In this document: one piece after another, positions 1 to 8,364 of the stretch
Numbering within the stretch: position 1 is the stretch's first letter
How the letters are laid out: the number at the start of each line of letters is the position of its first letter
Assembly: GCA_018241995.1 (NCBI GenBank)
Contig: JAFECT010000019.1
Coordinates: 1-53,560, forward strand
Reading direction: 5' to 3'
DNA: 53,560 bases
DNA from: Pseudomonadota bacterium
Lineage (GTDB): Bacteria; Pseudomonadota; Alphaproteobacteria; Caulobacterales; Caulobacteraceae
Position numbers and translations under genes: made by a program
The notes under the pieces: generated by a model
Database searches by the model: none
What the model was told of the DNA's origin: nothing
What the model saw: only the letters and a program-made list of their open reading frames with translations

Positions 1-24
1 GTTACCCATCAATCCGCTGGACAG
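1..24. repeat. Edge copy of a 24-bp inverted motif
   Basis: The first 24 bases reappear in inverted orientation just after dnaE (53483-53506) with two mismatches. The motif belongs to no gene seen here. It may be the flank of a dispersed repeat or insertion sequence lying outside the window. The identity of that element cannot be determined from this sequence. Confidence 0.4.
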
Positions 25-108
25 CGCAGCGACGGATGAGGGGTCGACGAGGATTACCTGGATAAGGCGCTGTTGAAGGGCGCTCAGTTCTCAGAACTCA
101 GCGCAACC

Positions 109-151
109 CCTCATCCGGCCTTCGGCCACCTTCTCCCACAAGGGGAGAAGG
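109..151. repeat. Intergenic hairpin repeat, likely peroxiredoxin terminator
   Basis: Contains a CCGGCCTTCGGCC palindrome followed by a strong hairpin (CCTTCTCCC / GGGAGAAGG, loop ACAAG, 129-151). Repeats of this 'cctcatccggccttcgg' type are common between genes in alphaproteobacteria. It abuts the stop codon of the minus-strand peroxiredoxin gene, so it probably acts as a factor-independent-like terminator or 3' stabiliser there, although no U tract follows. Confidence 0.55.
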
Positions 152-152
152 A

Positions 153-695
153 TCAGCGATGGTGCTTCGCCCGCCACTCCTTCAGCGCCGCCAGGGTCTT
201 GGCGACATGCTCATCCGGGTTCGGGTCGGTGTAGGCCATGACGATCTTGCCGTCGGGCGCGATGACGTAGGAGGTGCGGTCCGACCACTCCGGCTTCATG
301 TTCAGCACCGTGTCGTACTGCTTGACCACATCCGTCGTGACCCCTGCGGTGGCGAACTTCGACCGGCATTCCGAGACCGAGAACTCCACCAGCCGATTGG
401 TGTTGCCCGCCGTCACCCCGATCAGGGTGGCGCCGGCCTTCTTGAAGTCGGCGGCGGCCTCGGCGAACTCGTGCGCCTCGATGGTGCAGCCCGAGGTGAA
501 GGCGGCCGGATAGAAATAGAGCACAACGGGACCCCTCTTCAGGGCGTCGGACAGCTTGAAGGTGAAGCCCTTGCCGGCCATGGCCGCGGGCGCGCTGAAG
601 TCGGGGGCCTTCTGGCCGGGCTTGAGCGCGGCGGAGGCCGGAACGGCGCCCAGGAGCACGGTCACGGCGGCGGCGCAGGCGATCAGGCGCTTCAT
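153..695 (-). CDS. Exported peroxiredoxin (AhpC/TSA, BCP/PrxQ-like)
   Basis: A 180-residue thioredoxin-fold peroxidase of the AhpC/TSA family, reducing peroxides with a peroxidatic cysteine. The motif FYPAAFTSGCT matches the BCP/PrxQ active site (usually FYPKDxTPGCT), giving the peroxidatic Cys. A second Cys lies in the SECRSKF segment rather than five residues downstream of the first, so the resolving-Cys arrangement is not classical. The start at 695 is preferred because it begins a clear signal peptide (MKRLIACAAAVTVLLGAVPASA) and is preceded by a GGAAGAGAG Shine-Dalgarno. An upstream in-frame start at 803 would bury the signal. It probably acts in the periplasm. Divergent from the ygiB-like gene. 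Confidence 0.85.
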   Translation of the reverse strand: MKRLIACAAAVTVLLGAVPASAALKPGQKAPDFSAPAAMAGKGFTFKLSDALKRGPVVLYFYPAAFTSGCTIEAHEFAEAAADFKKAGATLIGVTAGNTNRLVEFSVSECRSKFATAGVTTDVVKQYDTVLNMKPEWSDRTSYVIAPDGKIVMAYTDPNPDEHVAKTLAALKEWRAKHHR

Positions 696-841
696 GGCGA
701 GTCTCTCTTCCGCAAATCGGGCGGTGAACGGTTGCTCGCGATCCCGCGCGAAGGCAAGCGTAGGCGCCACTTCTCCCTTGTCGCGGCGCGCGACGCCCGG
801 CATGACTCGGTGCGCCGGTCGAGCTTGTGGGAACCGCCGAG

Positions 842-1444
842 ATGTCCAGGAAACGCAGCGCCTACGTAGGCTTTTCGGTGGTGGCCCTGTCTGCCGCCGC
901 CGCGCTCGGCGGTTGCGGCCCGACGCGCGACCCCAACGCCAAGGACGTGTCGATCTACAAGACCGTGGACGACTGCGCCAAGGAGCAGCCCCGCGCCGAG
1001 TGCGAGGCGGCCCTGGCCTCGGCCAAGGCCGAACAGTCCAAGGACGCGCCCAACTTCCGCGACCGCGCCGCCTGCGAGCAGCAATGGGGCTCCGGCCGCT
1101 GCGAGGAGCGCCACGCTTCCGGCGGTTCGTTCTTCATTCCCGCTCTGGTCGGCTTCACCCTGGGCCAAGCCCTGGCGAACCATGGCCGACCCGCCTATTG
1201 CCCGCCCACCGATCCGCGCTGCTCGGCCGCGTCCGGCTTCGGCGGCCACGGGGTCTATGTCGGGACCAACGGCGGCCTGTTCGCCGGCCGCGACCGCATC
1301 GGAGACGCGCCGTCGCGCGGCGGCACGTTCGAGGTTCCGCGCACCGCCTCGGTGGCTCCCGGCGAGGGCGGTCACCTGACCTCGGGCGTCACCCGTGGCG
1401 GCTTCGGGCGCACCGCGGGCATTCGCGGCGGGGCGGGCGGCTAA
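842..1444 (+). CDS. ygiB: YgiB-like DUF1190 lipoprotein
   Basis: A 200-residue predicted lipoprotein: basic N-terminus, hydrophobic stretch and a lipobox ending LGGC (Cys about residue 25). The mature part starts with the DUF1190 pattern, DVSIYKTVDDCAK, then conserved Cys pairs in RAECEAAL and RAACEQQWGSGRCEE, as in enterobacterial YgiB. The C-terminus is Gly/Arg/Ser-rich and low complexity. ATG 842 is preferred over the in-frame ATG-like start at 827 because it gives a compact signal peptide. The next gene, 5 bp downstream, is a YgiC-like ligase, the same pairing as ygiB-ygiC of enterobacteria. The biochemical role of the family is not established. Confidence 0.8.
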   Translation: MSRKRSAYVGFSVVALSAAAALGGCGPTRDPNAKDVSIYKTVDDCAKEQPRAECEAALASAKAEQSKDAPNFRDRAACEQQWGSGRCEERHASGGSFFIPALVGFTLGQALANHGRPAYCPPTDPRCSAASGFGGHGVYVGTNGGLFAGRDRIGDAPSRGGTFEVPRTASVAPGEGGHLTSGVTRGGFGRTAGIRGGAGG

Positions 1445-1449
1445 GGCGC

Positions 1450-2652
1450 ATGCAAAGGGTCCGGATCGACCCGCGCCCCGACTGGCGCGAGAAGGTCGAG
1501 GCGCTGGGGTTCACCTGGCACACGGCCGAGGGCGGCAGGCCCTATTGGGACGAGAGCGCCTACTGGCTGTTTTCCTCGGATGAGGTCGATCGCATCGAGG
1601 AAGCGACCGCCGAACTCTACGACATGGTTCTGCAGGCGGTCGGCCATGTGATCGACACCGGCCAGCTCGAGGCCTTCGGCTATGACGCGGAGGCGCAAGG
1701 CCTCATCGTCGACAGCTGGAACCGGCGCGACTGGGAGCCGACCCTCTACGCCCGTTTCGACCTCGCTTACGACGGCCATGGCCTGAAGCTCCTGGAACTG
1801 AACGGCGACACCCCGACCTCGCTGGTCGAGGCGGCGGTGGTGCAATGGTGGTGGCTGCAGGACCGCTTTCCCGACCAGGACCAGTTCAACTCGATCCACG
1901 AGAAGCTGACCGCGGGTTTCGAGACCTACGCCCAGGTGGCGGCGGGCGGGCAGGGCGACCCGCCGCTGTCGCAGGTGCTGCATTTCACCTGCGTCACCCC
2001 GCATGAAGAGGACGAGGGCACAGTCACCTATCTGGCCGCCGTCGCCGCCGACGCCGGGATCGCGCCGGTGTTCACGCCCCTGGCCGACATCGGCTGGGTG
2101 GAGGATGCGCAGGGCGGCTTCGTCGACGGCCAGAACCGGCCGATCCAGACGCTGTTCAAGCTGGCGCCCTGGGAATGGCTGCTGGCCGATCCGTTCGGCC
2201 GGCATCTGGCGTCCGAGGTCGCGAACCGGCGCCTGCGCTTGTTGGAGCCGGCGTGGAAGATGCTGGCCTCGCACAAGCGCCTGCTGGTCACCCTGAAGCA
2301 ACTCTTCCCCGACAGCGACCTGCTGCTGGACGCCACGGTCTCGCGCGAGAAGGCCCGCGCCTTCGGCGAGGCGGTCAGGAAGCCGGTGCTGGGCAGGGAA
2401 GGCCAGAACGTCTCGATCCTGAAGGCGGCGGAGGTCGGCTTCGACGAGGAGGCCAAGGTCGGCGGCAATTACGGCGACGACGATTTCATCTACCAGGCCC
2501 GGGCCAACCTGGCTCAGGCCGACGGCAACTGGGCGGTGATCGGCAGCTGGATCGCCAACCGCGAGCCCTGCGGCATGGGCGTGCGCGAGTCGACCTCGCC
2601 GATCACCGGCGACACTGCGCGCTTCGTGCCGCACGTGCTGGCGGCGGAGTAA
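1450..2652 (+). CDS. ygiC: YgiC-like glutathionylspermidine synthase-family ATP-grasp ligase
   Basis: A 400-residue protein of the glutathionylspermidine synthase C-terminal (ATP-grasp) family. Diagnostic segments include the N-terminal IDPRPDWREKVEALGFTWH, the central LLELNGDTPTSLVEAAVVQW (substrate and Mg site) and, near the end, KPVLGREGQNVS and YQARANLAQADGNWAVIGSW, which form the ATP-binding face. It lacks the N-terminal amidase of full GspSA, as YgiC does. ATG 1450 follows the ygiB-like stop by 5 bp, so the two are co-transcribed. It is expected to form an amide bond between a peptide and an amine, but the substrate of YgiC proteins is unknown, and the lipoprotein partner suggests an envelope-linked role. 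Confidence 0.85.
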   Translation: MQRVRIDPRPDWREKVEALGFTWHTAEGGRPYWDESAYWLFSSDEVDRIEEATAELYDMVLQAVGHVIDTGQLEAFGYDAEAQGLIVDSWNRRDWEPTLYARFDLAYDGHGLKLLELNGDTPTSLVEAAVVQWWWLQDRFPDQDQFNSIHEKLTAGFETYAQVAAGGQGDPPLSQVLHFTCVTPHEEDEGTVTYLAAVAADAGIAPVFTPLADIGWVEDAQGGFVDGQNRPIQTLFKLAPWEWLLADPFGRHLASEVANRRLRLLEPAWKMLASHKRLLVTLKQLFPDSDLLLDATVSREKARAFGEAVRKPVLGREGQNVSILKAAEVGFDEEAKVGGNYGDDDFIYQARANLAQADGNWAVIGSWIANREPCGMGVRESTSPITGDTARFVPHVLAAE

Positions 2653-2700
2653 GGAGCTTCGGACCCAGCGCCCCGAGAGCGGCCGCCGTACGCCTGACGC

Positions 2701-4698
2701 CTACCCGCCGTTTGGGTTCAGCGGGCTGAACTGGTCCGCGGGCGGCGGCTGATCGGCTGGACCGAAGGCGAAGTAGCCCTCGGCCACGCCGCCGTCCTCC
2801 ATCTGCAGCCCGACCCAGATGCCGCGGCTGTCGTCGTAGAGGTAGAGCGCATCGCCGTCGCGCATCACCTCGCGGAAATGGAACATCGGCTCGCCGTTCT
2901 GGTACTCGGTCCAGCCCTGGTCGCCCTCGTTGACGAACTGCGAAACGGCCGCCTGCCCGTCGGCGCCGACCGTGGAGACGGCGAAGCTCTCCGGCCCCTG
3001 GTCATAGCCGCCCTGGCCTTCGGGCGGCGCCGAATAGTCGAGGTCGGGCGCCTGCTCGCTCTCGGCGAAGGCGCCATAGACGCCGTCCTGCACCCAGCCG
3101 TCGGTGGTCGAGACCAGGAGCACGTCCGGCCCATAGCGCACCCACTCGTAGCCCTGCGGCGGGGGGAGCAGGCCGAACAGCAGGAAGTCCTGGATCACAT
3201 AGCGGCTATGCCAGAACACCCGCGGCAGGCGCGATCCGCGGACGTACTGATGATAGCTGTAGCCCGACGGGTAGTCGTAGCGGTGCGCTCGGAACGGCTT
3301 GTAGCTCTGGCCGTGGTAGCTGAAGCTGCGCGCCTGGGCGTCGCGCTGCGGCGGCGGGCCGGACCGGCCGTGACGGCCGCCGCCCTGGCCGTGAGATCCG
3401 CCCTGGCCTTGGGGGTTCTGTCCCTGAGCGCCCGGTCCCTGAGCGCCCTGTCCTTGAGCCCCCTGACCTTGACCGCCCTGTCCACGGCCGCCTTGGCCAT
3501 GGCCGCCGCCTTGCTGGCCGCCCTGCGGGCCGGTCTGACCCCCCTGGCCGGTCTGGCTTCCTGGGCTGAACCGGTGGTGGCGCGGCTGCCCGGAACCCTG
3601 ACCCTGACCTTGGCCCTGGCCCTGACTCTGACCTGGGCCTTGACCGGCCTGGCCGCCTTGGCCGTGGGTCGCGCCCGCGCCCTGGCCGCGACCGCCTTGG
3701 CCTTGCGCGCCCTGCGAGCCTTGACCCTGCGAGCCTTGACCTTGGGAACCTTGGCCCTGAGGACCTTGGCCGTGCATGCCGGGGCCGAAGCGCGGCGTGT
3801 GCCCGGCTTGGCCGCCCGCCTGGCCTGAGCCGCCGGGGTGTGAGCCCTGGCCGGTCTGACCAATCTGGCCGCCCTGCGGACTCATGCCGCCCGCGCCCTG
3901 AGCGCCGGAACGGCCGCCCTGGCCGCCGCTATGCTGGCCGCCCGAGCCTTGAGCGCCGGTATGAGAGCCCTGGCCGGCGGCGCCTTGGCCGCCTGCAGGT
4001 CGGCCGCCGGGCTGGCCAGCCTGACCCGTCTGCCCGCCTTGCGGGGTGAAGCCATGCCCGCCCTGGCCGGACGCGCCCTGGCCGCTTGCCGGGCGACCGC
4101 CGGCCTGTCCGGTTTGGCCCGTCTGACCGCCTTGGGGCGTGAAACTGTGGCCGCCTTGACCTTGTCCAGCCTGGCCGCCGCCGGAGCGTCCGCCGGTCTG
4201 GCCCGTCTGCCCGCCCTGAGGGGTAAAGCTGTGCGGCTGGCCGCCCTGGCTCTGGCCCTGACCCTGATTCTGGCGGGTGATCTGGCCCTGGCTCGGCCCT
4301 TGGCCGGCCTGGGGCGTGAAGGTGCGCGGCGGCTGCTGGCCCGCCTGCGGTCGGAACTGCCCGCCCGGCGGCGGCGGCGGCGGCGGAGGCGGCGGCGACA
4401 CGGGGCGCATCACCGGGGCGGTATGGATCACCGGCGGCGGGGGTGGCGAGATCGGCCTGGGCGGCGGCGGCGACACGGGCCGGATCACCGGCGCCGTGTG
4501 CATCACCGGCGGCGGAGGCGGGGACATCGGCCGCGGAGGCGGCGGGGTCGGACGCGCCTGCGGACGGGGAGGAGGCGGGGGCGGGGGAGGCGGCGACGGG
4601 CACACCGTGCCCGGCGGGCACGCGGGCTGCGCGGCCAGCGCGGGCCCGGCAGCGGCCAGCGCCATCAGCGCCCCGAGAGCGACGACACCTTTGTTCAT
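2701..4698 (-). CDS. Exported Pro/Gly/Gln-rich protein with RcnB-like domain
   Basis: A 665-residue exported protein. The signal peptide (MNKGVVALGALMALAAAGPALA) fixes the start at 4698. Next comes a Pro-rich region with runs of up to ten prolines and PPPPRP repeats, then about 300 residues of degenerate GGQ/GQG/QGQG repeats with periodic FTPQGGQTGQ units. A folded domain follows: SYHQYVRGSRLPRVFW, then LLPPPQGYEWVRYGPDVLLV, which matches the RcnB family (periplasmic protein tied to Ni/Co homeostasis in E. coli). About 120 further C-terminal residues are acidic and unassigned. Ordinary RcnB-family proteins are roughly 110-200 residues, so the disordered extension is exceptional. Convergent with ygiC. 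Confidence 0.75.
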   Translation of the reverse strand: MNKGVVALGALMALAAAGPALAAQPACPPGTVCPSPPPPPPPPPRPQARPTPPPPRPMSPPPPPVMHTAPVIRPVSPPPPRPISPPPPPVIHTAPVMRPVSPPPPPPPPPPGGQFRPQAGQQPPRTFTPQAGQGPSQGQITRQNQGQGQSQGGQPHSFTPQGGQTGQTGGRSGGGQAGQGQGGHSFTPQGGQTGQTGQAGGRPASGQGASGQGGHGFTPQGGQTGQAGQPGGRPAGGQGAAGQGSHTGAQGSGGQHSGGQGGRSGAQGAGGMSPQGGQIGQTGQGSHPGGSGQAGGQAGHTPRFGPGMHGQGPQGQGSQGQGSQGQGSQGAQGQGGRGQGAGATHGQGGQAGQGPGQSQGQGQGQGQGSGQPRHHRFSPGSQTGQGGQTGPQGGQQGGGHGQGGRGQGGQGQGAQGQGAQGPGAQGQNPQGQGGSHGQGGGRHGRSGPPPQRDAQARSFSYHGQSYKPFRAHRYDYPSGYSYHQYVRGSRLPRVFWHSRYVIQDFLLFGLLPPPQGYEWVRYGPDVLLVSTTDGWVQDGVYGAFAESEQAPDLDYSAPPEGQGGYDQGPESFAVSTVGADGQAAVSQFVNEGDQGWTEYQNGEPMFHFREVMRDGDALYLYDDSRGIWVGLQMEDGGVAEGYFAFGPADQPPPADQFSPLNPNGG
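3395..4330 (-). repeat. Degenerate tandem repeats encoding Gly/Gln-rich tract
   Basis: The plus strand shows recurring CTGGCC, CCTTGACC and GCCGCCCTG units, which on the coding strand give GGQ, GQG and QGQGA repeats inside the RcnB-like protein. Unit length varies and units are imperfect, so slippage-driven length polymorphism is likely. The strong repeat also keeps several antisense frames open, which explains long spurious reading frames here. Confidence 0.8.
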
Positions 4699-4852
4699 GG
4701 CGGCCCCCTTCGACGGCCCATTCCGTCGCTGAACATGCACGCTAAACCGAAAGAACGCCGGCCGTCCAATTCCACGCGGTTGCGTGCTCCAGCTTGCCGC
4801 GCCGCGCCTGATCTCCTAGTCCTCGCGGCCAGATTCCCTGGGGATGGACCGC

Positions 4853-5800
4853 ATGAGCCTCGCTTTTCTCTTTCCGGGCCAAGGCAGCCAGGCCGTGGGC
4901 ATGGGCGCCGACCTGGCCGACGCCTTCGCCTCCGCGCGCGCTGTGTTCGATGAGGTGGACGAGGCGCTGGGCCAAAAACTCTCGGCCCTGATGCGCGAGG
5001 GGCCTGAGGACCAGCTGACCCTGACCGAGAACGCCCAGCCGGCCCTGATGGCGGTGAGCCTGGCGGTGGTGCGTGCGTTGAAGGCCGAGTTCGGCGTCGA
5101 TATCTCGAAGGCCGCCTACGCCGCGGGCCACTCGCTCGGCGAATACTCCGCCCTGGCCGCCGCCGAGGCGATCAGCCTGGGCGACACCGCGCGCCTGTTG
5201 AAACTGCGCGGCCAGGCCATGCAGCGGGCCGTGCCCGTGGGCGAGGGCGCGATGGCCTCCCTGATCGGGCCGAAGTCCGACGTCGCCCTGGCCGAAGAGG
5301 CCGCGCGCGCGGGCGCCGAGGTCGGCGTCTGCGTCGTCGCCAACGACAACAACGCCGGCAATGTCGTGATCTCCGGCGCCAAGGCCGCGGTCGATCGCGC
5401 CATCGAGAAGGCGAAAGAGCTGGGCGCCCGCGCCATCCCGCTCAACGTCTCCGCGCCCTTCCACTGCCCCCTGATGCAGCCCGCCGCCGACGAGATGGCC
5501 GCGGCGCTGGCGACCGCGACCATCGTCGCCCCGAAAATCCCCATCGTCGCCAATGTCACCGCCTCCCCGGTCACCGACCCGGAAGCGATCCGCAAGCTGC
5601 TGGTCGAGCAGGTCACCGGCCGGGTGCGCTGGCGCGAGAGCATGCTGTGGCTGGCGAGCGAAGGCGGCGTGACCCGCTTCGCCGAGGTCGGCTCGGGCAA
5701 GGTGCTGACCGGCATGGCCAAGCGCATCGCCCCGGACGCCGACGCTGTGGCGCTGAACACGCCGGCGGATCTGGAAGCGTTCGCCCAAAGCCTCGCCTGA
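4853..5800 (+). CDS. fabD: Malonyl-CoA:ACP transacylase
   Basis: A 315-residue FabD that transfers malonyl from CoA to acyl carrier protein for fatty-acid elongation. The N-terminal FLFPGQGSQAVGMG, the nucleophile elbow GHSLGEYSAL (Ser about 94), and the later APFHCPLMQPA carrying the catalytic His are all present. Length is normal for FabD. The start at 4853 is preferred over an in-frame ATG at 4844, because the GGGG at 4840-4843 is then about nine bases upstream, whereas it would touch the earlier ATG. First gene of the fabD-fabG-acpP-fabF group; divergent from the RcnB-like gene. Confidence 0.95.
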   Translation: MSLAFLFPGQGSQAVGMGADLADAFASARAVFDEVDEALGQKLSALMREGPEDQLTLTENAQPALMAVSLAVVRALKAEFGVDISKAAYAAGHSLGEYSALAAAEAISLGDTARLLKLRGQAMQRAVPVGEGAMASLIGPKSDVALAEEAARAGAEVGVCVVANDNNAGNVVISGAKAAVDRAIEKAKELGARAIPLNVSAPFHCPLMQPAADEMAAALATATIVAPKIPIVANVTASPVTDPEAIRKLLVEQVTGRVRWRESMLWLASEGGVTRFAEVGSGKVLTGMAKRIAPDADAVALNTPADLEAFAQSLA

Positions 5801-5867
5801 CACCTCTGGCCTTGGCGCGCGGCTTCGACTAAGCCCACCCCTCCGAAACGCGCCTGAAGGAGGCAGC

Positions 5868-6605
5868 ATGTTCGATCTTTCCGGCAAGACCGCGCTGGTC
5901 ACCGGGGCCACCGGCGGCCTGGGCTCCTCCATCGCCAAGGCGCTGCACGCCCAGGGCGCGCATGTGGTGCTGTCGGGCACGCGCGAGGCCGTGCTGCAGG
6001 AGCTGGCGGGCGAACTGGGCTCTCGCGCCTCGGTCGTGGCTGCGAACCTGTCGGACGCCGAGGCCGTCGACGGGCTCGTGGCCAAGGCGGAGGAGGCCGC
6101 GGGCGACCTGTCGATCCTGGTGGCCAACGCCGGCATCACCAAGGACGGCCTTCTGATGCGCATGAAGGACGAGGACTGGGAGCAGGTGATCCGGGTCAAT
6201 CTGGAGAGCTATTTCCGGCTCACCCGCTCCGCCATGCGGGGCATGATGAAGCGCCGCGCCGGCCGCATCATCGGCGTGACCTCGGTCGTCGGCGTCACCG
6301 GCAATCCCGGCCAGACCAACTATGCGGCGTCGAAGGCCGGCATGATCGGGTTCTCCAAGTCGCTGGCCCAGGAGGTCGCGAGCCGTGGGATCACGGTCAA
6401 TTGTATCGCCCCGGGCTTCATCTCCAGCCCCATGACGGACGTGCTGAACGAGCAGCAGCGCGAGACGATTCTGGGCCGAATCCCCGCCGGACGACTCGGT
6501 ACAGGCGACGAAATCGCCGCCGCCGCAGTTTACCTCGCCAGCGATGAAGCGGCTTACGTGACGGGCCAGACCCTGCACGTGAACGGCGGCATGGCGATGA
6601 TCTGA
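5868..6605 (+). CDS. fabG: 3-oxoacyl-ACP reductase
   Basis: A 245-residue short-chain dehydrogenase/reductase catalysing NADPH-dependent reduction of 3-oxoacyl-ACP. Cofactor motif TGATGGLGSSIA (residues 12-23), NAG motif at 87-89, and the catalytic Ser139, Tyr152 and Lys156 in VTSVVGVTGNPGQTNYAASK. The C-terminal YVTGQTLHVNGGMAMI is typical of FabG. A strong GAAGGAGG Shine-Dalgarno precedes the ATG. It lies 67 bp after fabD and upstream of acpP, the usual cluster order. Confidence 0.96.
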   Translation: MFDLSGKTALVTGATGGLGSSIAKALHAQGAHVVLSGTREAVLQELAGELGSRASVVAANLSDAEAVDGLVAKAEEAAGDLSILVANAGITKDGLLMRMKDEDWEQVIRVNLESYFRLTRSAMRGMMKRRAGRIIGVTSVVGVTGNPGQTNYAASKAGMIGFSKSLAQEVASRGITVNCIAPGFISSPMTDVLNEQQRETILGRIPAGRLGTGDEIAAAAVYLASDEAAYVTGQTLHVNGGMAMI

Positions 6606-6762
6606 ACCGAGACCGGAATGCTTTTTCGCTTGCGGAGAACGTGCTAGGCCGTCGCCGAACCTCGCAAACCTCGGCCTTTTGGGGTTGCGAAACCAGCGGC
6701 GGCGTGACACCGAACGACGCAAGGCCCACTAACCACAAACTTGCATAAGGGACTTTCTACTC

Positions 6763-7002
6763 ATGGCTGACGTTCTCGAACGCGTGCGCAAGATCGTCAT
6801 CGATCACCTGGACGCCGACCCCGACAAGGTCACCGAAAAGGCGAGCTTCATCGATGACCTGGGCGCCGACAGCCTCGACAACGTCGAGCTGGTCATGGCC
6901 TTCGAAGAAGAGTTCGACATTGAAATCCCCGACGACGCCGCCGAGCACATCCAGACGGTCGGCGACGCGGTGAAGTTCATCGAAGAGCGCCTGAACGCCT
7001 GA
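6763..7002 (+). CDS. acpP: Acyl carrier protein
   Basis: A 79-residue acidic carrier protein. The phosphopantetheine attachment site is [14 protein letters not shown] with Ser37, followed by the helix-2 segment [15 protein letters not shown]. It carries growing acyl chains between the Fab enzymes encoded on both sides. A 157-bp upstream gap, longer than others in the cluster, probably contains its own promoter, and AAGGGA serves as ribosome-binding site. A perfect hairpin lies just downstream. Confidence 0.97.
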   Translation: MADVLERVRKIVIDHLDADPDKVTEKASFIDDLGADSLDNVELVMAFEEEFDIEIPDDAAEHIQTVGDAVKFIEERLNA

Positions 7003-7022
7003 TCCTGAAAAGTCCCTTGCGG

Positions 7023-7041
7023 GGCGCGCGCCACGCGCGCC
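7023..7041 (+). terminator. Hairpin between acpP and fabF
   Basis: A perfect 8-bp GC stem (GGCGCGCG / CGCGCGCC) with a 3-base CCA loop lies 21 bp after the acpP stop and 42 bp before fabF. There is no T tract, so it is better read as a partial terminator or mRNA 3' stabiliser that lets acpP be expressed above fabF than as a full stop. Confidence 0.45.
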
Positions 7042-7083
7042 CTGCGACGGCTTCAGGTCCAGACTTTCGGGGGAGTACGGAAC

Positions 7084-8364
7084 ATGCGTCGCGTCGTCGT
7101 CACGGGCCTTGGCGCCCTCACACCCCTCGGCTGGGGCGTTGAGACAACCTGGAAGCGGCTGCTGGCCGGCCAGTCGGGCGCGGGCAAGATCACCGCGTTC
7201 GACACCTCCGACTATGCCTGCCAAGTCGCCTGCGAGGTGCCGACCGTCGACGGTCGCGGCGGCGGCGGGCCGGATGTCGAAGGCTCTTTCGACCCCGACC
7301 AGACCATGTCGGCCAAGGATCGCCGGCGCGTAGACGATTTCATCCTCTACGCCATGGCGGCGGCCGACGAGGCCATCAAGGACGCGGACTGGGCCATCGA
7401 GGACGAGGCCGAGCGCGAGCGCACCGGCGTCCTGATCGGCTCCGGCATCGGGGGCCTGGGCCCCATCGCCGACACGGCCATCGAGCTGAAGGAAAAGGGT
7501 CCCCGCCGGATCAGCCCCTTCTTCATCCCCTCGGCCCTGATCAACCTGGCCTCGGGCCACGTCTCGATCCGCTACGGCTACAAGGGCCCGAACCACGCGG
7601 TGGTCACGGCCTGCGCCACCGGCGCCCACGCCATCGGCGACGCGGCGCGCATCATCCGCTACGGCGACGCCGACGTCATGATCGCGGGCGGGGCGGAATC
7701 GGCCATCGTGCCGATCGGCATCGCGGGCTTCATCGCCTGCCGCGCGCTCTGCACCAGCTTCAACGACGAGCCGACCAAGGCCTCGCGCCCCTACGACAAG
7801 GACCGTGACGGCTTCGTCATGGGCGAGGGCGCGGGCGTGGTGGTGCTCGAGGAATACGAGCACGCCAAGGCGCGCGGCGCGAAGATCTACGCCGAGGTGG
7901 TCGGCTACGGCCTGTCGGGCGACGCCTATCACATCACGGCCCCGTCCGAGGACGGCGACGGCGGCTTCCGCGCCATGAAGGCGGCGCTGAAGGACTCCGG
8001 CGTCCAGGCTTCCGAGATCGGCTACGTCAACGCCCACGGCACCTCGACCATGGCCGACGGCATCGAGCTGCGCGCGGTCGAGCGCTTCCTGGGCGAGGGC
8101 GCCAAGACGGCGGTCATGTCGTCCACCAAGTCGATGACCGGGCACCTGCTGGGCGCGGCCGGGGCTATCGAGGCGATCTTCTCGATCCTGGCCCTTCGCG
8201 ACCAGATGGCGCCGCCGACCATCAACCTCGACAACCCCGAGTTCGAGACCCCGATCAACCTGGCCGCCAACAAGGCCCAGCCGCTCAAGACCGACGTGGC
8301 AATGTCGAACAGCTTCGGGTTCGGCGGCACCAACGCCTCGGTCATCTTCAAGCGGGTCACGTGA
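7084..8364 (+). CDS. fabF: 3-oxoacyl-ACP synthase II
   Basis: A 426-residue thiolase-fold condensing enzyme that elongates acyl-ACP with malonyl-ACP. The nucleophile is Cys177 in [16 protein letters not shown]. The two active-site histidines lie in [11 protein letters not shown] and [15 protein letters not shown], and the C-terminal [15 protein letters not shown] is canonical. A Gly-rich insert near residues 56-68 (GRGGGGPDV) makes it slightly longer than E. coli FabF. GGGGGAG lies before the ATG. Its stop overlaps the GTG start of mltG, so the two are translationally coupled. Confidence 0.96.
   Translation: MRRVVVTGLGALTPLGWGVETTWKRLLAGQSGAGKITAFDTSDYACQVACEVPTVDGRGGGGPDVEGSFDPDQTMSAKDRRRVDDFILYAMAAADEAIKDADWAIEDEAERERTGVLIGSGIGGLGPIADTAIELKEKGPRRISPFFIPSALINLASGHVSIRYGYKGPNHAVVTACATGAHAIGDAARIIRYGDADVMIAGGAESAIVPIGIAGFIACRALCTSFNDEPTKASRPYDKDRDGFVMGEGAGVVVLEEYEHAKARGAKIYAEVVGYGLSGDAYHITAPSEDGDGGFRAMKAALKDSGVQASEIGYVNAHGTSTMADGIELRAVERFLGEGAKTAVMSSTKSMTGHLLGAAGAIEAIFSILALRDQMAPPTINLDNPEFETPINLAANKAQPLKTDVAMSNSFGFGGTNASVIFKRVT

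Noticed and set aside
1441..2634. Long minus-strand frame opposite ygiC
   Set aside because: His/Arg/Val-rich composition typical of the antisense of a high-GC gene; no domain or ribosome-binding site, and ygiC has clear family motifs.
3395..4330. Apparent repeat array resembling CRISPR or a minisatellite
   Set aside because: Repeats are irregular, in frame and encode a GQ-rich tract; there are no equal-length spacers or cas genes.
4742..6199. 485-codon minus-strand frame opposite fabD/fabG
   Set aside because: Covers two well-supported genes in antisense; repetitive HG/RG/DA composition is a GC artefact.
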